From: Brienomyrus brachyistius
Lineage: Eukaryota > Chordata > Actinopteri > Osteoglossiformes > Mormyridae
DNA length: 64,000 bases
Direction: 5' to 3'
Assembly (NCBI RefSeq): GCF_023856365.1
Contig: NC_064548.1
Location: forward strand, 16,413,642-16,477,641
A program made the position numbers and the translations under genes. Below the pieces are notes generated by a model, which did not search any database, was not told where the DNA came from, and worked only from the letters and a program-made list of their open reading frames with translations. Positions 36,609 to 46,612 of the stretch are shown one piece after another. The stretch's first letter is position 1. Each line of letters begins with the position of its first letter.

Positions 36609-36641
<33 letters not shown>
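36609..36641. repeat. (CA)n microsatellite
   Basis: About 16 CA units directly to the right of the MITE-like element. Confidence 0.95.
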
Positions 36642-36644
<3 letters not shown>

Positions 36645-36770
36645 AGGCAATTGAGCGGCACCAGTCAGCCTAAAAGCATGTCTTTGGACTGCTTTTAGCA
36701 CAAAAGCAGAATTTTAACCCTGGAAGTGTGAAGCAAACGCATCACCCACAGAGCTAACGTGCCAGACTCA
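36645..36770 (-). mobile_element. Old SINE head fragment
   Basis: Contains 'CAGCCTAAAAGCATGTCTTTGGACTG' and then 'TTTTAACCCTGGAAGTGTGAAGCAAACGC...GAGCTAACGTGCCA', the reverse reading of a SINE family 1-like body and tRNA head. It is diverged and has no duplication. Confidence 0.5.
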
Positions 36771-36879
36771 GGTATTTCAACTACAGCAATATTTTTTATC
36801 ATCTGATTCACTGTATCTCCTTCCTATTCCTTGATTTATGCTTGTTCCATGAAAAGCTGCCTGCATAAGGAAATGTCAA

Positions 36880-36930
36880 TGCCATATAATTAGTCACTAA
36901 TTGTGTAATTAATCATGTGCCTATTATCCA
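36880..36930. promoter_or_regulatory. Cluster of homeodomain-type sites
   Basis: Within about 40 bases there are ATAATTAG, CTAATTG and TAATTAAT, that is three TAATTA/TAATTG cores. The density is high even for AT-rich DNA. It is a possible enhancer fragment only. Confidence 0.25.
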
Positions 36931-37633
36931 AAGAGTAATGATCAAGGAGAACCTGCAGGGACACTGCTAAAATTTAATAAACTGCTAAAACTGAGCTGCG
37001 TAACATGATAATTAAATGATAAACGTATGCCCATATATATTTACCGTAAATCAATTTAAAATACAGAGGAAAAAAACATTATATATCGTATTAGTGTGTC
37101 AGCTTCTTGATTGCTAATTTAATGTTGAAGAAGGGGCTGTATCCTCAGAGAAAATTAATCAAGTATGTGAATGTGAAATCATTTGAAATCACAATTCTTT
37201 AATTTAACATCCTCCCCATAAAGATCTCTTTCGCCGTTTCCCAGCTTTCTGCCTCTGCTATGAAATGGCATCTTTTCGGTATCTGTGTAACCGTAAGCGA
37301 GGTTTGTTTACAAAGCACATTTAAAGCAACCTTTTCTTGGCCAAAGTACCGTACATGACTTTTAGAAAAGTAAAACAAGAGACATAAATGAACAACCGAA
37401 GAAGATGAACAATAAGCGTCAGAGCAGTCGGTCTACAACAGGAACATCGAAGTCGTGAGGCACCTAAAGCTTAAGGAATTCCAAATAAACAGTGACACTA
37501 AAGCAAAAATATTTAGGCAGGAAGATGAAAGCTTGTCTAACCAGGTGGGTTATAATTACATATTTGAAAACACTAAGGTAAGGTAAGGATCTCATATCAC
37601 GTGGCAAACTGTTCAAAGGCTGGATACATAAAC
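36931..37633. other. Intergenic DNA, nothing recognised
   Basis: AT-rich, with no supported gene or repeat. Confidence 0.45.
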
Positions 37634-37778
37634 CAGCGTTGCCCAGCCCGGTCCTCGGGGACCTAACGACGCGGGCACCCATATTTTTGCTCCCTGTCAG
37701 CTCCCTGCAAGACAGTCCAGGAGCTGGGAGGAGCGAAAACATGGACTGTCTTGGGGTCCATGCGGCTGGAAAACACTG
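37634..37778. mobile_element. hAT-type MITE, family C
   Basis: Left end CAGCGTTGCCCAGCCCGGTCC; right end, on the other strand, CAGTGTTTTCCAGCC. Flanking 8-mers ACATAAAC and GCATATAC match at six of eight positions, consistent with a decayed hAT duplication. Its inner part (AGGAGCGAAAACATGGACTGTCT) is the same kind of sequence that is amplified at 39720. Confidence 0.7.
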
Positions 37779-37944
37779 GCATATACTGAGACACATCAAA
37801 CATGTCAATAAGTATCTTGTTATGAATTACAAATACTTGCTCATGAAATCTAAGGAAATAAAATACAAAACATCGGTGTAAGAAAATGGTCCTTTGAGAA
37901 CATTTTGAGCTGCATTCTCTGTATGAAAAGTGCTATACTAATAA

Positions 37945-38100
37945 AGTGTTCCATCCATCCATTTTCTTATTCGGGGGGGTTGATGGAGTGTCCAGAGGAA
38001 ACCCCACAACAACATGGGGAGAACTTGCAAACTCCAAACGCAGAATCAGAAATAGGTCCTAGAAGTGTGAGGCGACAGGGCTAGCCATTGCATCACCATA
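37945..38100 (-). mobile_element. Old SINE copy, diverged
   Basis: Plus-strand reading starts CCATCCATCCATTTTCTTATTC and continues AGGAAACCCCACAACAACATGG, then 'GTGTGAGGCGACAGGGCTAGCCATTGCATCACCATAGTGC', which is a reversed tRNA-like head. The middle is deleted relative to SINE family 1. Confidence 0.65.
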
Positions 38101-39700
38101 GTGCAGTTATTATTAAAGTGTTATTATTCATTATTATTTAGCAGATACCTTTTTCATGAAGGATTTATAATAAGTGCAACAGTAATCTAAGCTCATGTTC
38201 TAGATCTATAAATTTACAAGCAATTATTCAAAGACACAATGAACCATTACAGTAGAGTAAGGTACTCACATTTACTTTATGTGTTACTTTATAAGAAGCA
38301 CTTCCCCCCCCCCTTAATCAACTTAAAACACATAAAACATATTTCCCTTAATGTACCTCCTTAAACTACAATTAATCCATTTCAGTTTTAGTTGTTTTTT
38401 TAGCACAACAAACTTCTCCATGAAATCTTTGAAAATCACAGAAAATCGATAGATAGATAGACAGACAGATAATGAAACATGTCATTTTATCTAAGTCTTT
38501 AAAAATATTTTAAATACATAAAATAATTTCTCAAAGTATTTTATTATAAATTGCATCTGATTTTTTTTCCATGCAGCAAGATACAAATAAAAAAAAAAAA
38601 AAAAAAGTAATTTAATATATATTTAAAATATATTTCATTGAAATACTGCCCATCTCTGACAGCAGGTATGGATCTCTCTGTTCATGAAGACAACTGTTTC
38701 TTTTTTCGTGGTCCTATTTACGAGGGCAAGAGAATACATAGCTAATCGCTGTAAAAATGTGATCAGCAGGACGTCGTGCTTGTCAATAGCCGTCACGCTC
38801 GTTAACGAGTGGCTCCAGCGTAGTTCAAAGGGCACGGGGCACAATGACGGTCTCACAAAGATACCTTTTGTATAAAATCTTTCTTAGTTTCATTGCTAAT
38901 GAGCAGGCTGTGTGGACCACCCTGTCAGAGAGCTACACGACGAGAAGGAAGACCTTAAAAGCTTCATTCTGGCACATTTTTCCTGGATGTCTCAAATCAT
39001 TCATTTATTTCCGCTGTATATCTGTCCATCTTCCAACCACTTACCTGCTACAGGGTCACGGTGGGGGGGGGGGGGGGGGGGAACGCAAATCTTATTCAAA
39101 GAAGGGGTAGAACCTGGATAGCAGTCCATCACAGGCTGAAAACACACTGTGGGTAAATGGAAGATTTAGAATTGTGGGAGAAAACTAGAGTGCGAGGAAG
39201 GAAATCTGCCATAAACAGGTAGATATTTAGTGCCTAACAGAGTATTCATTAGCACTGAAATATGCGTGACACATGTACTTAAAGAGCTTCTTCCGACGTG
39301 CAATAATGCTGAGCAATCAGACTTGAGTTCATTCCTACAATATTTGTATTTTCAGCAGCTCTGTTCTTAGAATTTTTGCATGTTGTTGCAGCTATGTGTG
39401 CACATCTATACTCAATGTATAACACAATTATAACACTAACATTATGTACAACACTGTTTTGGGGACCTGGTTGTAAAATATTCCATACTCAAATCTGTTT
39501 TATTCAGTTTTATTTCTACTTATTTTGCTTTATTTATTTCCAGTGTTTCCTGTAAATGCATGCACCAATACTGCCAAATTCTTAGTATGTGAAGGTGTAC
39601 CTGGTCAATACAGTGATTCTGATTTTGATGTAAAAGTCTGCACTAATCAATACTTGGGGTATTTTGTTTGAGGAAGGTGTAGAATGACAGGTTGTGTTTT
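38101..39700. other. Intergenic DNA with simple repeats
   Basis: No supported gene. Includes an A18-type run near 38590, a short GATA/GACA run near 38450, and a G19 run at 39063-39081 followed by a decayed SINE tail-like segment (39030-39180). Confidence 0.45.
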
Positions 39701-39719
39701 TTGTAGGAGGAAGCTGAGA

Positions 39720-40040
39720 GGGAGCAAAAACGTGGACTGTCTGGCAGAGAGCCAGGAGGGAGCAAAAACGTGGACTGTCTGGCAGAGAGCCAGGAGGGAG
39801 CAAAAACATGGACTGTCTGGCAGAGAGCCAGGAGGGAGCAAAAACATGGACTGTCTGGCAGAGAGCCAGGAGGGAGCAAAAACGTGGACTGTCTGGCAGA
39901 GAGCCAGGGGAGAGCAAAAACGTGGACTGTCTGGCAGAGAGCCAGGAGGGAGCAAATCGTGGACTGTCTGGCAGAGAGCCAGGAGGGAGCAAAAACATGC
40001 ACCATCTGAGGACTCCAGAAGACCGGGGTGGGAAACACTG
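39720..40040. repeat. 38-bp minisatellite inside a MITE remnant
   Basis: Seven near-identical 38-bp units (39720-39984) start GGGAGCAAAAACGTGGACTG; one has a 1-base loss at 39948. A partial eighth unit follows, then the MITE terminus ending CCGGGGTGGGAAACACTG. The same core occurs once in the family C MITE at 37634, so the array arose by internal amplification within such an element. Long open frames across it on both strands are by-products of the repeat. Confidence 0.92.
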
Positions 40041-40045
40041 CCCTA

Positions 40046-40815
40046 ACTAACTCTTTTCACTCGCTGGGAAGCCCATGAGACTTAACATGATTTGCCACTC
40101 TTCAAAACAACACTGGTTAACAAAGGACTGCTTTAGATGACCTGCAACAAAAAGCAGACACACTGAGAGATACAAACATCATGCTGATATCTCGAAGAAA
40201 GAATCTCAGCCTGCAAAACTGCAGGAAACCATTGACTAGATCTTAAAACAATGCGGCGGAAATATGCGAGGAGCAGAGTTGACCGATAAAATCATGGTAA
40301 CCAGCACTTACAGTCTCAGATTAATGTGTTATTCTGAAATCTATTTAAAAGCCAATATTAAAAGTCCATTCTTTTATTGTTCTTCCCGTTATCCACCAAA
40401 AAGCCTATTTTTCTTTTGTACAACCTGCCAGGTTAAAGAGTTCTGGCTTTGAGCTGTGAATGGAAGTGAATGCGATGGCTTGGTACCCCAGTACACTTGG
40501 ACATCAGAGTGATGAAAAGGGAATGTCATCTTGTTATAGTGGAACCACCCACCCCCCCCCCCCACAACTACTACCTCCACCATCCCTACCTCCTGCCCCG
40601 ACCCATTTTACCCTTTTAGAAGGTTTTAATCCAAAACAGCTTTTTTCACCCCTCCCTTGTCTATGCGGCTAAATATCTTCCATTAAATAGGAATGAAAAG
40701 GATGGGAAGAGGTGAGGTTTTGGGGGCCGGGGGGGGGCAGGATAGAGTGGAATGGATGGGTATATTGAGACGTGAGTCTTTTACAATTAGGGGTGAAGGG
40801 GGTTGGAAGGGGGGT
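40046..40815. other. Intergenic DNA, nothing recognised
   Basis: No supported gene. A C-run at about 40550-40563 and G-rich patches at 40720-40740. Confidence 0.45.
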
Positions 40816-40990
40816 ACTTGTGATCCAGGAGCACCTGGTAATTAAAATTGCTAATCAAATGCAATTACACTGCCAGGTGTCTCCCAGATGCCGGAGCAGT
40901 TTGACCCTTTGCCTGAAAGGAGAAAAAGAGAGGAATGCCAGCCATCTCTTGATGAGTGTGGGGGCAGCGCCATCCATCCTGTATTCAGCC
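40816..40990. promoter_or_regulatory. Candidate enhancer: paired E-boxes around homeodomain sites
   Basis: CACCTG (40832-40837) and CAGGTG (40874-40879) bracket TAATTA (40839-40844), CTAATCA (40851-40857) and CAATTA (40862-40867). The flanking DNA is complex and not repeat-like. Compact E-box plus homeodomain clusters are typical of neural enhancers. Activity is inferred. Confidence 0.35.
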
Positions 40991-41000
40991 CAGTAAAGTC

Positions 41001-41024
41001 GGGGGGGGGGGGGGGGGGGGGGGG
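41001..41024. repeat. Poly-G run of 24
   Basis: 24 consecutive G, prone to assembly-length error and quadruplex formation. A CpG-richer block follows at 41100-41420. Confidence 0.95.
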
Positions 41025-43078
41025 ACGCTAATAGAGAGAGGACAAAGGGACAGGGACATCTGCAAGGGCAGGGTGGTGTGTGGCACGTGTAGGTCGAAGA
41101 GCCTCCCACCCAGGATGACCCCCCCTCGGGTGCGCGGGGCCGGCTGATTATCGCCCGCGACGCGCTCAGCCCCTATCAGTGCCGCTAATGTGGAAAATCC
41201 CTCCTGCGTCTGGATATTTATTTCCGGGCCTAATCCCCCCATTCCACCCCCCCCCCCCTTCAAAACAGAGGCATTGCGAGAAAAAAAAAATCCTTCTTCT
41301 GCTATTTGTGGTGCATTGCGGATCTTAACCTTCATGCGCGGGGGCTTTGCATGCGCAGTTTACGTCCCTCGCAAACTGTTGTCGGCCCCATGCAGTTATT
41401 GCGGCAGATGTGCTGCCTGCAGACCACCAGGGGCAGTCTAACGACACAGGCAGGGCTCAGGCTGTGGTCTACAATTAATTCCCTATCCCACGCTGACCTA
41501 CGTTCACAAGGCACAGTATTATCCAGTGGAGATTGTCAGGTAAACTCTCTTTTGCTGGTGACACCAATTGTACTATAAAACGCAGGGATCTTTGTCGCTT
41601 CCTTAACTGTAATTTTTATTTTATTTTTAGGCTTTATATAAATTAACACTTTATCATCCATCCATCCTTTGGATTTGTAGTCTTTAACTTTCATTCTTTT
41701 TTTGTTGTGCTAAATTGCATGTTCTTTCCGAATGTTTGCATTCCAGGCACCATAGCAGAAATAATACACAAGCGAACATAAATGGCATTCAGAACTGGTG
41801 TTATTGTGCTCCCATTATGCAGCATTGATGACACCATTATACCAAAATCCCATCAGTCTCAATCGCCCATGTAGACGACCGGACGACGGGGATTTTCTGG
41901 GCTTTGATTGGAGGAGCCTTAGCGATTCCCAGCCCCCACTGGGCAACGATTGAGGAGGAAAAGGAATCAAACCCGAGACACTATCTTATAGTAGAGGAGC
42001 ATTCAACAGACTAAATAAGCAGCTCTTATTTCCATAGACGTGCATTGTCCACACAAAGACTGTCCTGTGCATGAGCACCTAAATTTTCTTTAGGATTAAC
42101 AAAGTATGTATGTATGTACTGTATGTATGTATGTATGTATGTATGTATCTATCTATCTGATGATTTTTGTTACCATTATAAATAGGTTATTGTATTCCTC
42201 TAACTTTCTGTGGAAATTATTATACGTAAGTGATTATTTATTTATCTCCTCAAATAGACGTATAGCCCCTATCCATCCATCCATCCATCAGCGATCCAGC
42301 CTCTTGTCATGCTTATAGTTACAGGGACATGTGAAACATTTAAGGCAAAAATTGTAAAAACGCCAATTTCCACTCCAGGGTGTTAGTTGACTACTGAAGA
42401 ACCTCATGTGCACTTCACTCTCTCAAAGAAAATTCATTCATGATTATTGAGGTATTTTCCATGAAGCAAACCGCAATACCAATACAAGTATTAAATGTTT
42501 AATCATTTGGTTATATTTTATTTCATCATTCAATTTGAATTGGGAAGAAAAGACATTTTCTCTGTAGACAATTGATCTGTGGGAGAGTGAAGTTTCTTGT
42601 TTTTTGGCCTAAAAGCTATTATATGTCAAGAAACAAAAATGTCTACTTTGCAATTTATTTAGATATATAAACAATATTTACTGTGGTTACCGATTAACAT
42701 CTGTTGTGGGTGAATGATCATATTTGTCAACTAATTCATAGGTATAAATGCATTTATAATTTAATAGGCCATCTGGCAAAGGGAACGTAAGACACGGGAA
42801 TCCATGCACAGTCACTCTGGGCCGGTGGAGATGTGGGGGGAGGTCATTTCAACAGGGGAAACACTGACAACCCAAGATATGGAGAGGGGAACAAAACAGG
42901 CACCTACGGGATAAATCAGGGTACAGAGCAGCTGCAGGTACCCAGTGAAAACAGCGGCCTGAATATACTGAAGATGGCAAGCGAATGAACGTAAACCCAT
43001 GCATCCTACCCATGTCTGAAGCGACACATAATTCTTCTAGACTTCAGCACAAATAATTATATATTTTCTGCTTAATAT
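41025..43078. other. Intergenic DNA; GC-rich block then AT-rich
   Basis: No supported gene. 41100-41420 is GC-rich, including CGCCCGCGACGCGCTC, and looks unlike the repeats, so it is possibly regulatory. A CCATCCATCCATCCATC stub near 42271-42290 is probably a SINE tail remnant on the minus strand. Confidence 0.4.
42104..42157. repeat. (GTAT)n/(ATCT)n microsatellite
   Basis: About 11 GTAT units with one interruption, changing into ATCT units at the right end. Confidence 0.93.
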
Positions 43079-43210
43079 CAGAGGTGTAAAGTTCAGATTC
43101 AGAGAATACAAATCCAGACCAAGGTTTTGTTTCAAAGAGTCACGGTCGCATAGTACTTACCTGGCTGGTTGAAACAAAACCTTTCTCTGGACCTGAACTT
43201 TCCACCTCTG
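43079..43210. mobile_element. hAT-type hairpin MITE, family A copy 2
   Basis: Starts CAGAGGTGTAAAGTTCAG and ends CTGAACTTTCCACCTCTG, with complementary arms around a short centre. Flanking 8-mers are CTTAATAT and CTTAATGT, seven of eight matching, so a hAT-size duplication with one change. It is the same family as 25906 and 57531. Confidence 0.9.
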
Positions 43211-44404
43211 CTTAATGTGACAAGAACAGGCAATACCTAAAAAAGCCATAATTCCCGAGTCTACAGTTTATTATGTATCCAAATGTTTATGGGTGAAGCA
43301 CAATAGGAGACACAGTACAGTACAAAAACAGCGAAAGAAAACTTTGCTTGCTGCCAGAAAGTGCAAGGTCATTTACTTAGTGATTTCAGTCCTTTGAAAA
43401 ATGAAATATCATGTTTCCGGCTAAACAGATGGCACATGAAGACCTGGGTAAGAGAAGGGGAGGGACACCAGGATGGAGACACGCCATCGTCAAGCTACTG
43501 GGAACATCAGACCGCCAGCAGACAGCCGAACAAAAACACCTACGCTTTAAAGGGCCAGTGCGCTGTTTGCTTTATGCTGTTCAAATGTCACCCTTTAGTG
43601 ACACCACTGCTTCGGCCAGTCCAGCGGGAAAATGCCATCCCTGAGCTGAAAGGAAACCTCGCCTTCATCTGTCTATCATCATTTGCTGGGGGCTGCTGTG
43701 GGAGGTGGCTGCCTTTGAGTAGCGAGTCGGGGAGGGCCGAGCAATTACCTGCGATCGATAGCAGTAAATATAAAACCTTACGAGGCTGTTGGCTGAGTGC
43801 GGGATCAGAGCCGTATTGTTACTGGGGCAGCGGTTTGGAACTTGAGAGAACCCCGTGAAATCAAGACAGATGTTAACGCTAAACTCTTTCAGTGGATGGT
43901 CTGTATATCGCACACATATTGGAGGTCTGAGCGGTGCCTTAATAAATAGCGGATATAAATTACAAGGCCCAGGTCACCTTTCGGAAATCTGTGTGTTTAT
44001 GTTCATGCATCTCGCAATATGAGAATAAGGCACAAAAAAAATGCGAGTTCTCCATAAATGTTAAACGTGATGTTATTGATTAAAGGAAAAAATTACACTG
44101 TATAGAAGTACATACCAAGACATATATAAGATGGCAAACATATCTGCATTATGTGTAAGTATTAGAAACATTATATATGTGTAAGTATATGGAAACATAT
44201 ATAAAATATACAATTGCTCATAGTGTGTGTGCCCTAAGGTGGACTTCAGACCCCAGCACATGTTACACATGTTGCACATGTTATGACCATTAAGTGCTGG
44301 ACCAGCTCACACTGTTGAAGTCAATTATGATGTTTGGATCTGTGCTGAACCTTAGAGGTCCAATAATGGCCTGTATTACAGCCCTGAGAATGTTCTGTCT
44401 CGAG
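43211..44404. other. Intergenic DNA, nothing coding supported
   Basis: A 165-codon open frame at 43361-43858 has no recognisable domain or intron signal and is not accepted. The block 43600-43850 is complex, with AGCAATTACCTGCGATCGATAG, and could be regulatory. Confidence 0.4.
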
Positions 44405-44610
44405 CTCCCCAGTCCAGTCATTGACGTTGCTGCCTGCATGTGCTCCCCAGTGTGCCCTGTGCCCTGTAGGTCTTGCCCGATCCTCCCTACCCCATTTTGA
44501 CCCCTCGTGGTCCGTTTCTGCTGCCCTGCCTGTAGATTTCTTTAATAAAGCCCATTTTGGTTTTCCTCCACTCCTGCCTTTGCCTCCATCCTTGCCTTCA
44601 ACGTGACAAT
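44405..44610 (+). repeat. Interspersed repeat, same family as 1-260
   Basis: Shares the 'CCCCAGTCCAG' and 'CCCCTCGTGGTC' wording with the first 260 bases and ends with TTTAATAAAGCCC and a pyrimidine-rich tail (CTCCTGCCTTTGCCTCC). The AATAAA suggests an LTR or retroposon 3' end. Confidence 0.5.
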
Positions 44611-44663
44611 GGGGTTGAATGGAAGAGCCAGAAAAAACCTTTATCACCCCATGGCGTACCATT

Positions 44664-44974
44664 AGGGGCCACCTCTGGGACCCGGGTTCGAGTCTCCGCC
44701 TGGGTCACATGTGTGCGGAGTTTGCATGTTCTCCCCATGTCGTCGTGGGGTTTCTTCTGGGTACTCCGGTTTCCCCCCACAGTCCAAAGACATGCTGAGG
44801 CTATTTGGAGTTACTAAATTGCCCGTAGGTGTGCATGCGTGAGTGAATGGTGTGTGAGTGTGCCCTGTGATGGGCTGGCCCCCCATCCGGGGTTGTTTCC
44901 TGCCTCGTGCCCATTGCTTCCGGGATAAGCTCCGGACCCCCCGCAGTAGGACAAGCGGTTTGGAAAATGGATGG
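44664..44974 (+). mobile_element. SINE family 1, nearly full length
   Basis: 311 bp from just before box B (GGTTCGAGTC) to the (TGGA)n tail. The target duplication ATGGCGTACCATT is perfect (44651-44663 and 44975-44987); its first four bases could equally belong to the tail. A small deletion near 44944 removes part of the 'cgacccagtagg' block. Confidence 0.93.
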
Positions 44975-44987
44975 ATGGCGTACCATT

Positions 44988-45630
44988 CATAGTGCTGCCT
45001 GAAAACGTGTTTAATCAAGAATCAGTATTGATGGTGGGGACCTTTAGGATGCTATCAGTTCACTGTCGATTCAGAGAATGAGCTTGGACAGTCTGCTTCA
45101 GAGCTTACATTCCCTCAACGGTAATTAAAACTTAAGTTACAGAGGAGTACTGTTCTTTTTAAGTAAGTTCTTCACAATTGTGTTTGCACATCATCTATAT
45201 CTTTTCGGTTTCTAGCGTTTCCTGTCACAGAGACATTTCTGCTCCTTGAACAATGGGGTCAGACACGTGCTGTATCTGCAAATCGGCCTCAGCCCATGTG
45301 CCACTCAGTCTCCAAAAGAACATCGTCTGAATTTGCACTTATGAGGAGCGATACGTGAAATAGCCAAATGGCTTCACAGGAATTTCATAAAGGAAAGCTG
45401 ACAAAAAAGGGTAATTCAGCTGAAGTGAACCATCTCTAACTTCTTGAGGGCCTCTCGCTCGGGTCTGTGCTTGTGTCACGTGCCGAGAATGTGGTGTCCT
45501 TGTCCGTTTCACACTTTGCTATTAAGTGACTACCAACGCTGAAGTTTAACACTTTTTCCAAACAGCCCTTTATTGTCATTACAGAGATACAACCAAAGTA
45601 TCACTGTGATGTTTAAAAGTAAATAGTGGG
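44988..45630. other. Intergenic DNA, nothing recognised
   Basis: No supported gene or repeat. Confidence 0.45.
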
Positions 45631-45800
45631 GATGGTGTGTGACTCAGTGGGTTATGTGGCTGTGCATAGATGGTTACTGGTTTCAAAACCAGTATCACCT
45701 GAATGATTCCCCCCAGTGGGCTCCCATTGCTCCAGAGACTGTCTGACCCTCCCTCTGTATTGTACACGGCTTTGGAGAAAGACATCAGTTAAAAAGACAA
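45631..45800 (+). mobile_element. SINE family 2, diverged copy
   Basis: tRNA-like head GGTGTGTGACTCAGTGGG with a later GGTTTCAAAACC box B-like stretch, then a body ending GTACACGGCTTTGGAGAAAGACATCAGTTAAA. Same layout as the copies at 21003, 27722 and 46372. Confidence 0.65.
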
Positions 45801-46160
45801 AATGTGGGTTTGCTGCCAATGATAATATAAAATTTCTTTGTAATATGGAGGGGTGGATGTTCCAGTAAAGCCAAAATCAGGGGGTGAGGGCTTGTATTCA
45901 TAGGCACCTTTTAATCTTATAGCTGGGCGTCGCCCAACACATGCACCCAGACCCTGGTGCCCAATCTCACACCCATTGTAGCCCTTGCAGACACCTGATG
46001 CCCCTATTTTCCTGCGTGTCCTTTGTGTCTTTTGTTTGATGTACCAAAATAGCCCCCAATCCTTCCTCCCACCTCCATTTAACAAGGTTCTGGTTGCTCT
46101 CCTGCCCAGAGCTAAGTCTAACATCTCTTCACATCCACCCTGGGGCATATTACTCTAAAC

Positions 46161-46290
46161 CAGTTTCCCAGTCCGGTCCTCGGGGACCCACAGATATACC
46201 ACATGTTTGCTCCCTCCCAGCTCCCTGTCAGACAGTCTACATTTTTGCTTGCTAGGGGCTGGGAGGGAGCAAAATGTGGTATATCTGTGG
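46161..46290. mobile_element. MITE remnant with strong hairpin, family C
   Basis: Left end CAGTTTCCCAGTCCGGTCC resembles the family C terminus. Inside, CCACAGATATACCACAT...GCTCCCTCCCAGC is followed by its near-complement GCTGGGAGGGAGCAAAATGTGG...CTGTGG, giving a hairpin of roughly 35 bp per arm. The right terminus and duplication are not recognisable. Confidence 0.6.
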
Positions 46291-46371
46291 TATATCCAGA
46301 AGGCTGTCTTATCACCAAAGATTTCGCAATTAACGATGACCAGCTTGTTTGCTTTATACAAGTGTGCTAAA

Positions 46372-46612
46372 TGTGTGACTCTGTGGGGTAGGACTCTGTG
46401 CTCATGTCATGGCTGGTAGAGTGATGTCATTGGGCCATGGTGCCCCCTGAGCTGGGGATTAAGGACCTTGGTCTGCAGCCCAGTTGTACCAAGAGCGGAG
46501 GCCATTGACCACAGCTGCTCCAAGGACACTGCCTGACCCCTTTTTCTGCTCTCTGCTTGTACATCACTTTGGGAAAAAGCATCAGCTACAAAAATGTAAA
46601 TAAGTACATCAA
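46372..46612 (+). mobile_element. SINE family 2, diverged copy
   Basis: Starts GTGTGACTCTGTGGGGTAGG and 'CTCTGTGCTCATGTCATGG', and ends 'TTGTACATCACTTTGGGAAAAAGCATCAGCTA', matching the other family 2 copies in order. Part of the head is rearranged. Confidence 0.6.

Noticed and set aside
36166..36644. Open frames rich in Thr-His or Val-Cys
   Set aside because: Direct translation of (CA)n/(TG)n microsatellites.
39582..40050. Overlapping open frames of 80-138 codons on both strands
   Set aside because: They run through a 38-bp tandem repeat whose unit has no stops; the predicted peptides are simple repeats of the unit.
43361..43858. 165-codon open frame on the + strand
   Set aside because: No recognisable domain, ordinary composition, no splice or homology support; more likely non-coding.
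46118..46361. Paired open frames on the - strand
   Set aside because: Lie over the MITE hairpin at 46161-46290; the peptide repeats reflect the inverted arms.
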